Source: Psoroptes ovis
Lineage: Eukaryota > Arthropoda > Arachnida > Sarcoptiformes > Psoroptidae
Length of the DNA: 64,000 nt
Direction of reading: 5' to 3'
Assembly: GCA_002943765.1 (NCBI GenBank)
Contig: PQWQ01000001.1
Span: forward strand, 4,437,501 to 4,501,500
Shown here: in pieces, positions 14,519 through 27,139 of the stretch
Layout of the letters: each line of letters starts with the position of its first letter
How positions within the stretch are numbered: the first letter of the stretch is position 1
Program-made: the position numbers and the translations under genes
The notes under the pieces: generated by a model
Seen by the model: only the letters and a program-made list of their open reading frames with translations
Databases searched by the model: none
Told to the model about the DNA's origin: nothing

Positions 14519-15829
14519 TTTGTTAATTTATATATATCAATGTTCATACATATATAAAATACAAATGGCTAACTTTGAATCAAAGATGTTTTAGGGTCAA
14601 GATTAGTCTAGTTTTTTTTGTATTTATTATTTATTTATTTATTCTATGAAATTTGTTGTTTTAAAATTTGAAATGTCAAATTCACAAAAAAATACTGATA
14701 ATTTCAATTAAGTGTTCATTGAAGATTTATTTATTATCTGTCAATTAATTCAATATTTAATATTCAAAGATTAAGATAACACGAATTCAGATTAAGATAA
14801 TTTGAATTTGAACGATAAACAGATGATCTTATCTCGATGGACACACGATTCGTCACTTTTACACGACATACAAACAAACAAATTGATTGATTTAAATTGA
14901 TTAATACGACAAACAAATTTCAAAAAAAAAAAAAAAATTCTTAAAATTATTTTGAACGACAACGAAGACGATGTACGACAATTAAGATGTTTATGAATGA
15001 AGAAACATTTGATTTTTTTTTCGGAACAAAATTTTTTTCTGTTTTTCTTTAAAGAAATTTTCAAGTTTCTTATTTTGGAAACAACATTCAATGTGTAGGA
15101 TTTTGATTGAAATTTAAATTTCATTCATAGAAATTTTCATTCACAAAAATTTCTTTTGAATTTCTTTTTTGAATATCTTTGAATTCAAATTTGGTTGAAG
15201 GCTTCGAAGAAGAGGAGCTACCCCTCTTCTCTTCATGATCATAATCATTCATTGATTTATTTAATCAAAACAGAAAAACACCTTAAATAATCAACGATCG
15301 TTTGACAAACACCAATCTTTTAATATCATCAAATATCACTGAATCTTACTAGATGATCACTATCATCAAATGTTGCATGTATTCAATGTTGATCACTCAT
15401 GATTATTTGATTTCTTCTTATTCACCAATCAGTGTTGTTGGTAAAATACAAGTGAAGAAATGAATAACAAGAGATGATAATAGGGGAAAATACATCAAGA
15501 CACACACGCACAAACAGATTTTCAACACATTATTTCGTTAAGCAATTTAATACACACACATAGAGAATTAACGTGTGTGTTAAACCGATGAAGTAAATAA
15601 ATGAATAATTTGCTTCTACTTGTCTTGTTTTTATTTCCACATAATTTTGAAAAATCAAACTTGTATATGAAATATTACATATGCTTATATTTGGTCAAAA
15701 TGTTTTTTTTACAAAAAAAAAAAAAAAAAACAAATAAACAACAACATCGGCAACAACAATAAACAATGAATTACAATTGAAGAATCAATCGGATGTATGA
15801 ATGATTTTTGTTTGATTTACGTTCGCAGC

Positions 15830-15990
15830 GTTGATCTTAACAGGCGGCAGCGATTTCAGTCCTTAAATCATCGGAATGGCCGACAAATAAATCAATAAAT
15901 GCGCCGAAAAACAAGCTGAATGGCCGTAAAACTACGGCCGAAAGGCTTCAAGCTCCTGAACGTAGCGATACGTCGATAATCTGCGAAAAT
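15830..15990. other. GC-rich patch with a perfect hairpin
   Basis: In an otherwise roughly 25-30% GC stretch this segment is clearly GC-richer. It contains a perfect stem of GGCCGTA (15922-15928) and TACGGCC (15933-15939) with a four-base loop, plus GGCGGCAGCG and CGTAGCGATACG nearby. It may be a transcribed leader, a structured RNA or a remnant of something else. No known RNA family or protein is recognisable. Confidence 0.3.
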
Positions 15991-17943
15991 TGATTCGTTT
16001 GAATGTTCATGGATATGAAAAGAGATGTGTGTGTGTGGTAAGCAGTTGTAAAAACGAGAAGAGAAAGTGGAAAACCTATTCACTAGTTCATCATTATCAT
16101 GATCAATTACACACATGTAGAAATTCAATGGAAAAAAAAAATCACAGAAAAACAAATAAATTCGATGATATCAACAAGTTGCAATAAAATCGCAAATCAA
16201 ATGGCAATAAATGAAAGCAAATTTTGTGTTTTTATGATTTCATTTTAAAAATTTTGGAAAATAAAACAATTTTCCAGCATTATTTATCGTTGATTTAGTC
16301 GAAAATTAAGCCACAATTACGTCGATCGAGTCGATTTAAGTCAATTTAACTTGATTAAACTTGATTCACTCAGTGAAATAACAGTGAAAAACATTTGATA
16401 AAAACATTTGAAATATAAATATGTCAAACACTCGCATACACATGTTGTTGTACATGGTTGTAAAACAACAACAGCATAACACATCAAACGCTTTGTAATC
16501 AAATTAGAGCATACAAACTAACGATACAAGTATTTGATATTATGATTTCACAAATGTCAAATGTTTCTCTTTGTTTTTGTATTTTTGAATCATTTTTTAA
16601 ATCGATTCAATTTAAATCAAAACAAATTTGAATTCAAAAACATTTGAAAAACGTGCTAATCATTTGCATTTGAATCATATTGTTTCATTGTTATTATTTC
16701 AGTGTTTGAAATTAGTTTAAAACTAATGAATGTAATGAATAAACAGAAATCAACATTGAAATGTAGCATTGATAATGGTGAAGATGTTCCACATATGTTT
16801 TTGATTTTCATGGCGATTTTGGGTAGACTTTTCTTCAAACGAAAATCTTGAATAAAATTCTTCAATTCAATTCAATACAGACAGATATAGAAACATTATA
16901 CCGAAACAAATTATGAATCAATTTGTTTTGATTGTTTTTTTTTCGTTAATTATTCATTATTCATTTATTATTATTATTCATTCATTCATTTATTATAACT
17001 TTCATACATTAATAATTGGGTGAAAATTTCTAACGCATCCAACGCATTCATTCCAATGTTTTATTTTTTTGAATGAAATTCAATTGAATTCATTGAATGT
17101 TTCGAATAAAATTTAATTTTTTGATTCAATATTCAAAAATTTCTATTCATTGATTGATTCAAATTGTCAAATTATCATCTGTATCATCATTTTCAATCAT
17201 ACAAACACTAGGAATTTTTCGGAAAAATTAAAATTTGACAAGAATTTGAAAGCTCAATTCAATGACAAAGATTGAATTATTATTTTTCCTGAATTTTTCA
17301 GATATTTCTTTTTGCCACAATTATTCAATTTTTGATTGAAAATATTTATTTATTTATTTTTTTTTTTTTGATCAATTTCCAATTATGGTCAATGATAATA
17401 ACAATAATGAATTTATTTATTAATATGGTGAACCATAAATACAAGGTATTTTTTTTATAAGGGTGATTTCAATTTTTTTTTACATACAAATCGACCATTC
17501 ACCATTTATGGTTATTGTTTTTCTCATTATATTAAATACATAAAAAACAATACAAACAGCAAAAGCAACAGGTATTTTTTTTTTTGAATGGAAAATGAAT
17601 ATTGCATTGAAATCAATGAGAAAAATCAATCAATTTTCGTAGATTATTTTGATTTATTTGTACGATGTCTCTCTCTCTTTTCTCATTGACTGATGCATAT
17701 TTATTCAATCACACTTTATTGATTGATATTAAATTGATTGTAATGAATGTATGATACATCATTGATTGAACAATTGAACATTTTTGTTCATTTTCAAATT
17801 GACCATGATTTCAATTGAATCACAATCAAATTGATCATCAATTTTTATCAAAATTTATCAACTATTGAGAGAACAATATGAATTTGTGTAATTCTTGTTG
17901 AACTATCTGATATGGAAAATTGATTGCTTTCAATTTTATTGTT

Positions 17944-18064
17944 ATTTGAAATGTGTTTCAATACAAATGGGTTGTCCAATAAGTTCTTGCCGTTTTTTGA
18001 ATGGAAAAAATTTCAGAAAAACGGCAAGAACTTATGGGACAAACTAATATTTCACATTTCAAAC
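17944..18064. mobile_element. Mariner-like terminal-repeat foldback (MITE-sized)
   Basis: Two near-perfect inverted arms flank a loop of about 20 bases: TTGTCCAATAAGTTCTTGCC at about 17973-17992 and, on the other strand, TTTGTCCCATAAGTTCTTGC at about 18043-18024, with poly-T continuing the match inward. The wording (TTGTCC.ATAAGTTCTTGCCGTTTT) resembles mariner/Tc1 terminal inverted repeats. Outside the core, TTTGAAATGTG and its complement extend the pairing to about 120 bp. There is no transposase frame, so it would be non-autonomous or a relic. Confidence 0.5.
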
Positions 18065-18802
18065 AATCATATATCAAAGACATGTGAAAAATATATTTTG
18101 AAAAACTATAGTGAAAAACATCTTGCTAAATCGAAAAACAAAAACAAAAAAAAAACATGGCAAATGTTTTTAGTTTTATTTTGAAAAATTTCAAAATAAA
18201 AATATTTACCATGTATTTTTGATCATTCTTTGATCAAACTATGGCCATTTTGATTTTGTCGATACAAATTTTATACTTTCGAATTCGACAAATTTACAAA
18301 AATTTTCAAGGTAAAGTTCATCAACAAACGTTGATGATGATGGTGCTGTTTTAATTGTGAAAAACTCATTTATAAAAATGAACAAATGCACACACACACA
18401 CACATGAACACACAAGGTAAAGGTGTTTGTGTGTTGATTGACCAAAAAAAGCAATTTTTTGATCACTGAAAAAACGAAAAACAAAAACTGAAATCTCAAA
18501 TTGTTTCAAATAAAATTTCAATGAACATTCATTTCATTTTCATTGTGTTTTACGGCCTACACACACATTGAAAATGTATTTTGAAAATCTACGATTGAAT
18601 TTGAAAGCAATCTTTCGAAACAATCAATGTTTTTGTTGATCAAGAAAACATGTTCTTTTCAATGATGATGATGATGATGAGCAATTATCATCTAAGATGT
18701 TTGTTTGTTTTCTCTTGGTGAAAGTTGTCAATTTCTAATTAAAGTTTTTGAAATTTCAAAATTTTTCAATTTCAAATTTTCAAAAAATTATGAGTTTTGC
18801 GA

Positions 18803-18814
18803 GCCATCTGTCGG
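18803..18814 (-). promoter_or_regulatory. CTCF-like 12-mer
   Basis: On the minus strand this reads CCGACAGATGGC, a close match to the CTCF core CCASYAGRKGGC. It lies just 3' of the donor of the 18876-19248 exon and shares an 18-of-19 match (GCCATCTGT[C/T]GGCTTGTTT) with the site at 26970. Confidence 0.3.
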
Positions 18815-18875
18815 CTTGTTTTCGTACTAAAATTTAAATTTTTAATTTTTTTTGTTTTATTCAAACAAAATTTAC

Positions 18876-19248
18876 CCTTTTGAAAATTTTCTCTTGAAAA
18901 TTTATTCAATTTCAGACCAAAAAATGGTCTTATTAATGATTCTGATGTTATTGTTGATTGATTCTGATTTGATTTAGCTGCTACGTTTGCTGCTTTAGTT
19001 GATTTAGCTGTACATATCACATAATCATCGTTGGAAATGATTTGTTGCAATTTATTATTCGATAATCGATTCAAATCTTGATTAAATGCTTCAACAGAAG
19101 AATCATCACAATTATTTTCATTATTATTATTATCGATACGTTTTAAAAAATTCCACATTTTATATGATAAAAGAAGTGTTAAAGCTGTATAATAATTTTC
19201 ATATAATGGACGTTTGAATATAGAGTTTAAATGAAGATTATTAATCAT
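18876..19248 (-). CDS. shot: Candidate alternative first exon of the spectraplakin
   Basis: An open frame from an ATG at 19248 encodes about 124 residues, beginning MINNLHLNSIFKRP and ending FSRENFQK. It stops being coding at a plausible donor (AAAAGG followed by GTAAAT) in phase 1. That is exactly the phase needed by the CH1 exon acceptor at 14207, and the junction would read NFQK-DERDAIQKKTF. The neighbouring exon at 20558 shows the same phase. The composition is Asn/Ser-rich and the peptide matches no domain I know. Support is the intact frame, the donor and the phase; there is no homology support. The acceptor side is not needed if this is a true first exon. Confidence 0.5.
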
Positions 19249-20557
19249 AATAATCAATTGATTCGGCAATTACAAATGAATTGATAATTATCGATGCAAG
19301 TTTAGTCGACATTCTGACATTTAATTTCATATTGACTCATAAATGCATTGAATTGGTACACAAAAAAAAAAAAAAAAAAAACAATTTAAATCAATCCATC
19401 GGTAGATTTTATGGATAATCTTGACAATTATCTCAAATATCATAGTTTCAATCAAAGTTGCAGGTGCAAATGTGATAAAAAAACACACCATTATAATGAT
19501 CATAATAAATAAATAAGATCAAGATAACTCAAGATATGATGATGATGATGAGTCAATTGGATTTAATTAATTTCAATCAAATCAAATTAAATCCAGTTTA
19601 ATTAAACTTTGATTTTAGCCACACACATACATTTAAATGCATCGAATTATACTGTCAAATGCATGTATCATCATCATCATCATTGTCAATATCATCAATA
19701 TCATTTCAAATGATATTTCATCTCATAAAAATAGGATGTTTATTGATGAATGTATTGTTATTAAATGTATACATTTTTTTATTTTTTTGTGATTTGAAAT
19801 ATTTCAAACAATTGTGAGCGTGTAATCACACTCTAGTTGTTGTTATTGATTGTTATTGATAACAATCAATCATAATCATAATAACCATCATCATTTTAGC
19901 TCAGCAACCAACCAGCACCAACAAACACCAACCATCGACCAAGCCAGTGAATAATGTAAATCAATTTCCATTTATTATTACTATTTATTCATTGAAATAT
20001 CATCAAAATTGTAAACATGTATTTGTTTGTCTAAATTCAATCATTTATACACACAAACACACATACACACGCAGAGACCATACCCTTATTGAAATGGCAT
20101 AGTGATATAGAGTTTTATTGATTTTCTACCATTCGATATTGATATTTGATTTCATATTTATATCTATTGACACACACATCTCTGACACATCAATATTTTT
20201 TTGTTTGTTTGTTTGGACATTTCAAACAAACAAAAAAATTGTGTCATTACAGTTACATGTTGTCATTGTGTCATTGTAATTGTTATTGTTGGTGCTGGCA
20301 ATGATATTTACTTTGAAATTGTCATTATTATTGATTGAATATTTTGAATATTTCGAAATATTTTAAAGTGAATGAGTAATGTGTTAAAGGTGTTAATGAA
20401 AAAAATAGAAATATGTTTCTATTTGAACATTAATCAATCAATCATTAGATCAATTGACTGTACACTAAATATTGATCGATAGTCGATTTTTAATTGTCAA
20501 AATTTTCAAATGAGAATAATTACATTTACAAAAACAGCAAAAAAAAAAAACACTTAC
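19249..20557. other. Intron/intergenic DNA between two spectraplakin upstream exons
   Basis: No coding signal is visible. It contains TCA/GAT microsatellite tracts, a CA-rich stretch near 20050, a 12-bp-armed hairpin ATTGATTGTTAT/ATAACAATCAAT near 19846-19871, and the 16-bp perfect inverted repeat at 20196-20238. Confidence 0.6.
20196..20238. repeat. Perfect 16-bp inverted repeat (hairpin)
   Basis: TTTTTTTGTTTGTTTG at 20196-20211 is perfectly complementary to CAAACAAACAAAAAAA at 20223-20238 with an 11-base loop. It could form a cruciform or RNA stem. The sequence is low-complexity, so it may simply be expanded TTTG repeats. Confidence 0.6.
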
Positions 20558-21240
20558 CAGCAATAAACAATACAATACGATCAGGTGGATCAAGCTGTAA
20601 TATGGATACCGGTTGAAATCGTAGCCATTCATTCATATCAACACTACGATTTAGATTTTGTTCCATTGAACGATTATTATTGCCTAAACTACAATAAAAC
20701 ATTGAAAATGATTTCGATCTAGGTGATAATAATGATCGTGTTGAACCATAATAATAGAAATTATTTTGATCATTATTTTTATTATAATTTATATAACCAT
20801 AATTATTATAATAATTACTGCTTCGACGATTATTATTATTATTATTTGATTGTAAATTTTGTTCCGATCGTAATAAACGTATTGCTGGCTGTAAATGTTG
20901 TGGATGATGATGATGATGATTTTGGTGTTGGTGTTGGTGTTGTTGACTCACTAATGATGATGAACGCTCATTTTTTATTGATGTAGCTGCCGCCGCCGCC
21001 GCTGTTGTATTCACTGTTGTTATTGGTGATGATGAATAATATGGATAATGAAAATGTTGATACTGATAACGTGGTAAAAAATGATGTGGTTGATGTTGAT
21101 AATGATGATAAGGTTGAGGTTTATTGTGATGATGATGCGTTTGATGATTATGATGATGATGATTGAGATCAGATAGACTAGAATGTGGTCGAAGATTTGA
21201 AAAATTACGTTGCTCTTTTAATGGATACACTTTTAATTTG
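20558..21240 (-). CDS. shot: Alternative upstream exon of the spectraplakin carrying the conserved pre-CH motif
   Basis: The exon ends with LDPPDRIVLFIA and a strong donor (G followed by GTAAGTG) in phase 1. Joined to the CH1 exon at 14207 it gives LDPPDRIVLFIA-DERDAIQ. This matches the conserved lead-in of other spectraplakins, where MACF1 and Shot have a DPA(E/D)RAV..(V/I)ADERD segment directly before the CH domain. The upstream part is His/Gln/Asn/Tyr-rich low-complexity sequence interrupted by ordinary peptides such as RSSSLVSQ and STRSLLSPRSKSFSM. The frame stays open to about 21329 without an ATG at its start. Translation therefore begins at the internal ATG 20702 (48 codons) or in a further upstream exon I could not identify. 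The right boundary given is approximate. Confidence 0.75.
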
Positions 21241-24137
21241 TGTGATTGTTTGTTTTTTTTTTGTATATTCAAAATTAAGATTAAGATTATAGATAATAAT
21301 AAAACCAGATAGATATAAATAATAATCACGAAAGATCAAAGATTAAATCATTTTTAATGATTTATTTTCATTATTCTTATCAAATTTCTTTGATTTATTA
21401 TATAAATAATATGAATGATGATTCGCCATTTTTCATTTTGATTTTGATTTTTGTAGAAATTTTTGACCAGATTCAATACATGATAATCAGTTGGAATAAG
21501 AATCAATATTCAAGAAATGTGTTTCATTTGCCATATTATTTGAAATTTTATTAGTATTTGAATTTTCAAAATGGTTATGATGATAATAATCTGTGAAAAT
21601 AGATAAAAATAAATAAATAAACAAATGAAATGAAATGAATGAGCGGAAGTTTTTAAGAGTAAATAAATAAGTATCAATTTATTACAAAACAATTATATTA
21701 CAGGTTAAACAATAGTCTTTGATTTTGCTGAATTATTTTGTTGGCATTTATATTATTTTGTTGGTATCTGAGTCTGAATTTGAATACAAATAAATACAAA
21801 TCAATGAACGTGAAAACTTGATTCAAGATAAACTTTTTTTCAAAATGGTAAATCTATTATTTAAACATTTCAAACATATAAGCAAACAAACAAACAAACA
21901 ATTTTGAAATATTTAAGATTTTAAATCACACAAACAAACAAAATCAAAATGTGTGATAAATCAATGGAGAGATATAGTGGATGGAGAAATTTTCGATAAA
22001 TAAATGGATAACTTTTGTCGGCAAAACAGTACTCTGAAATTTTGATTAATTTTTGATTTTTTGACATTTCTTTACTATTATTGTCTCCTACCTGGTGTGG
22101 ATTATTGTTATTGTAACAATTATTATTATCAACAGTTAGTCATTCAATCATTATCTGTCATTGCATACATTGGCGAAATAATTGTTTGAAAAAAAAGGTT
22201 TATTTGATTTGAAATTTAAATCTATGTGAAGCAATGATGAAGGCATAAAGCCTCATTGATTCATGGAGAGAGAGACTGATCAAAAAGATTTTGAAATTTT
22301 GAATTTTCAAATGATTTGAATCAACCTGTTGATTAATCAGAAAAGAGTTGATTAAATTATAATTAAAATTTTCGAAAAAATGATAATTAAATTAATCGAT
22401 CGATCGATGTATTGATTGATTGGTTGAATGATTGGAAAATAATAAAATGAAATAATAACAAAGCAAACGAAATTTGAAATTTGAATAACTGGAAATTTCG
22501 GGGTAAAATTATTCAAAATTATAATTAAATTTTTTCAATTGTTCGCTCATCAATTGATCGATCGTTCATCGATTGTTTCAAAATTGAAAACTTGATTTGA
22601 AATACTTCAAATATTTCAATTCAAATAAAATTCATCTCTCTTGATGTTCAATGTTCGTTCGTCTGAATTCGCTTGAATTTGTATGTTAATTGAAAATATA
22701 ACGGTAAACAATTGTTGTCGATAACATTGATAACAATCGAATAATGTAGAAATGGTTCAATCGTTTGTTCAACATGAAATGATTCAATTTTATCATTGAG
22801 AAACACACAAACACACACACACACACATTGCACTCCACTACAACAATCATTTCATCTATCAATGTATTCCTTATCATATCAATGATGTTAACGAATTCAT
22901 TTAGATTCAATTTGATTTTCAAATACAATTGACTTAGGGAGAATTGAAATTTCGTACTTTTCTTCATCTAAAGATGTTACATTGAATCTGTATGAATTGA
23001 ATTTCAATTACAAGTAAGATAATAAAATGGTTATTAGTACTTGGTTGGCATCTACTTGGTCAGTGTTAGTCAGTTAGTTTGAAACATTAATCATCAACTC
23101 TATGAGTACAGATAATAGATATACAACTTGAACATTTCATACACAAACAATAACACAGTAGTCGATCGCAATTGTTATGCTAAAATAATGATAATTCATT
23201 TCACAAATGAAGGGCGAATTTCCTATTCATATTCACAGCATCAGCAACAACAACAACAACAAGCAAACATCTGTCTATGCATATTCTTCCATGTTTTACC
23301 ATGTTTTTTCTTCTGAATTTTTTTAATTTATGTATCTGATGATCATCATTCATTCACTGATTCATTCATATTTGGATGGCCATCAAATAAGATGCAAATA
23401 GACAATGCGAAAAGAGATGATACTGTTGGCATCACACACTTGTCAAAAAAAAATTGAATAAATTTTTGAAAACAAATTAAAACATGTTCGTAGATTGAAT
23501 TTTATGACATGTTCCACATATGCAACAATTGAATATTTGCAAATATTTGGGTGGCAAAAATATGAATTGAATCAAAAGAAAAACAATGATAATTGGTGAA
23601 CAATTGTTGATACGATGAACAATATGATGAAATCTAATAAGTTTTATGATCATTCATTCATTCATTATTATTATTATTATTTCTGATCATTGGCCATCAA
23701 CAATAAACATGAATAACTTTGTTAATAAATTTTTTTCCGTTGATATGGACATTATCGTCTTCTTTATTATCATTGATGTATTAATAAATGAATACATTCA
23801 CAAGTACAACAACATTAAAGCACACAAAAAAAACATTTCAACAAAATTACACCTTTTTCCGCTTCTTGTCATTAATAATAATAATAGTGATAATAACAAT
23901 AATGATAATAATGATGATATATACAAACACTGAAAACTAATAAGGATAAGCATCTGTTTTTTTTGGCTGTTGATTGAATGATGAATTCAAGAAAATAATA
24001 ACAAGTAAGAATCAATTTGATACACGCAAACGATCCGTACATCGTGATGTATATTTCATTATAATAATGGCGATAATCAAAAGGTAAAAAAAATGATCAA
24101 AGAATTCATATATCATTGACCATTCTATCTATATACC

Positions 24138-24161
24138 TGTGTGTGTGTGTGTGTGTGTGTT
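24138..24161. repeat. (TG)n microsatellite
   Basis: About twelve uninterrupted TG dinucleotides occur here. Similar shorter TG/CA tracts sit at 22811-22827, 30425-30444, 50012-50031 and 58943-58963. Confidence 0.9.
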
Positions 24162-26969
24162 TGAATATCTTTTTGTATTTTATTATATCACGAATTGAAA
24201 TAATTCAAAACATAAACAACAGCATCAGCAGCAGCATCAGCAGCTACAGCAGACTTTAAATTAAATTTTTTTTAAATCAATTTTGACCTTTAAAAAAAAT
24301 TCTTAATTGTTTTTGTTTTTTTGTTTTTTTTTAAAGAAAATTTCAAGATTTCAATTCGCTCTAAGAAATTATTGCTGCTATGAACAAAGGTTATTCAACT
24401 TGATCAAAGAAAAAAAAATTGATTCAACATTTTTCTGGAAATGAAATTATTATAATTACTTTGAATTATAATAATAATTTTTGAAAGAATCATAATAGCT
24501 TGACTTTCCCTTATTTACTTTATTCAAAATAATTGTTCAAATTTAAGAGTAAAACATTTTTCCCTGTATTTATTTGACAATCAACGGTGAACAAATGTCA
24601 AATATAAATGATCTCAATTATATAAACTAATTAAGATAATTTATCAAGATTATTTTCAACTTACCAACTTTGGTTTGTTTATTTTTCAATAAGGTTGATG
24701 ATGATGTTTTGAATGTTTTTCAATACGAATTTCTTTATATTTTTTTCGACGAGTATGATTTGAAACAATGTTTGGCTCAATCAATCAATCAATTAATAAT
24801 TCACATAATTGATTAATAAAGATTTCATTTAATGAGTTGATAAACGAATATCATTTGAAATTTCATGCAAAACATAGTTTGATTGCTTGATTTGATTTTG
24901 ATGAATTGAAATTTGATTCGTTCATTTGTTGATAATTTTTTTCCTCAGTTTTTTGATTGACAACAAACTAATTGCAATTTAGGAGAAGAGGAAATATGAA
25001 ATTTCAATTTTTTTTCACACCAAAAATTTCACCAACCTTAAATAAGTGTTGAAATAAAAATTTGATTTGATCTACAAATGTTCATCATGATTATCACCTT
25101 CTCGAGATGTAAATTGCAATATTTGACATTCAAAAAAATATGAGAAAACAAATATATCTGTGAATATTACTGTTATTTTGATTGATGAGTGTTTTGAACA
25201 TACAGATACACATATAATTGTACAATTGTAAATGCTCAAGATGCTTGATTACATATGATTTAATTCCTATGATTCTCAAATATCATAGATTATCATTTTG
25301 TTGCTATTATTGATTGTTATTATTGTTCAGTATTAATCGAACATCGACCCGTATTAACGAAGATTGATTGATTGATTTTCATTTTTTGTGCTGATTTTCA
25401 ATTAATTTTTCATCAAATATACATAACAGATGATTGCTTTTATATTCTTCAGAAGTATTTTAATGAGAAAACAATAGATTTTGATTATTATTTCAAAAAA
25501 AAATCTTCAAGGTTTATGCCTGATGATGAATTGGAGAAAAAAAAAGGTAAGAAAACAATCGATTAAAAAGATATGTAAAACAAAAACAAGAGAAAATAAA
25601 TGAATTATTATTATTAACCAAAATAATAAGAAAAATTATTCATGCTTACCAAATGAAGAAAACATTGCATCAATAATAATAATAATAATAATCATGTAAT
25701 ATGAACAACAGCAATCAGTAATAACATGATTTAACCATCAGCCATCAGGCATTAACCATATCAACAACTAAAACAAAACAACAATAACAATACCACAACA
25801 GCCACCACCACCACCCGAAATTTTACAATATTTACTTGAATTGATTGTGATAAATGTGAAGAATCGACTGTTTTTCTGTTTCTGTTTTTTTTTTCAGGTT
25901 AAATCGAATGATGTTAACTGAAATTATTATCTTGATTTTGTTTCAGTGTTTGATACTGATGTTTGTTTGTTAGAATTGATTGAATAACAATAGATTTACC
26001 ACACTCGATTTATTCGAGGAAAAAATGAAAAATTGTAAATAGAAAAACCATTACACACACAATCAAAACATCATGATTCAAGGCGTCTGTTTTTTAAGTT
26101 ATTGATATTATAACCATGTTTAAATACATATATTTTAGGTTATAATATTGAATTATTTCACCAAAAAAATTTTTCGGGTTGCTTTCTGGTTGCAATGTTT
26201 TTTTTTTCTATTAGCATTTGTTATTTGTTATTATTATTTCATTCATAAACAAACCTTTCAATCGTTGAAAAAGAAGAATCATTGAATTCGGGTAATGTAA
26301 AGTTATGAAGAATAAAAAATTCAACACATATACATGTTAATGTTTTAGATATAAAATAAACTGAATATATTCTCTTAAGAAAAAAAAATTCACTATTAAT
26401 AGAAGCATACACATATATATAAATGCAATGATAATTTATTCATTTATTTATTTATTTATTTCATTTTACAATTGTCATATTTTTTCCTTTCTGTTGTTTT
26501 TGAATATTTCGGTTTTAGGTTTGTCTCTTTTTCATATAAACATGATGATGGCACCGACCATTTAAAATAATTCGTGAATGGAGATTTTTTCAGCGAAAAA
26601 AAGCAATCGTATTGTCATTTGTATTTGCATTTAAACACTGCTAATGTACACGAATATGCATCAATTATTATTATTAAATTTTCATGAAATGGATTGCTCC
26701 ATTCTCTACCCGATTTTTTTTACTATTTTTTCGGTTTGTTTGTTTGTGTTAAACTAAAACAGAACGATTAAATTCATGATTCTCTTCTCTTTTTTTAGTA
26801 TTTAGCATATCGTTTGTTATGCAATCATCATGATTGTTTATGATTAATGATAAACAATAATAACAATGGTGGATGATGATATTTTACCCGGTTTCGTCTG
26901 AATTGAGCGCGCGCATTCTTTTGTTTAATTTTTCGGAATTTTTTTCCGGAAATTTTCTTTCCAGTTACC

Positions 26970-26981
26970 GCCATCTGTTGG
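26970..26981 (-). promoter_or_regulatory. CTCF/YY1-like site upstream of the C1orf131-like gene
   Basis: On the minus strand CCAACAGATGGC is followed by GGT, about 160 bp before the start codon at 27140. It matches the CTCF core at all but one position. The ATGGCGG part also resembles a YY1/Pho site, so the factor is not decided. Confidence 0.35.
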
Positions 26982-27139
26982 CTTGTTTGATTACTTTTTT
27001 TACAAAATATCGATTTTTTTTGTTTAGTCAAAATATCGATTGAATCGATTTGGCAGAATTTTTTTTGAATTTTTTTGATTGTTTTATCACGTGATTGCCT
27101 TGATTTTGATTTTCAATTTTTTTTTCAAATTTACCGAAA

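Larger units (their letters stand above)
14519..18875. other. Spectraplakin upstream/intronic DNA without a recognised gene
   Basis: This lies between the local first exon and the next alternative first exon, so it is probably intron for the longer transcripts and promoter for the shorter one. It is AT-rich with poly-A/T tracts. It holds a hairpin-forming purine/pyrimidine pair near 15206-15231, a GC-richer patch at about 15830-15990, and the mariner-like foldback at 17944-18064. Short open frames here show no family resemblance. Confidence 0.6.
21241..27139. other. Long gene-poor stretch upstream of the spectraplakin and C1orf131-like genes
   Basis: About 5.9 kb hold no recognisable coding exon. 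There are (CA/TG) microsatellites at about 22811-22827 and 24138-24161, CAGCAA/CAGCAG-like runs near 23236 and 24220, ATCGATCGATCGAT near 22398, many ATT repeats, and a local GCGCGCGC at about 26907. Further 5' exons or promoters of the spectraplakin may lie here. The last 250 bp form the C1orf131-like promoter and include a CTCF-like site. Confidence 0.5.

Noticed and set aside
14792..15124. 110-codon minus-strand frame, Lys/Phe/Ser-rich
   Set aside because: It is dominated by poly-A/T derived codons and has no family resemblance.
15892..16155. Minus-strand frame ending ATFRSLKPFGRSFTAIQ
   Set aside because: It looks partly protein-like because of the GC-rich patch, but has no homology, no clear splice context and low-complexity surroundings.
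17924..18184. Plus-strand frame of 86 codons
   Set aside because: It runs through the mariner-like foldback and poly-A tracts and shows no protein-like composition.
26828..27031. Minus-strand Lys/Arg-rich frame upstream of the C1orf131-like gene
   Set aside because: It consists of AT-rich lysine codons around the CTCF-like site and has no start or splice support.
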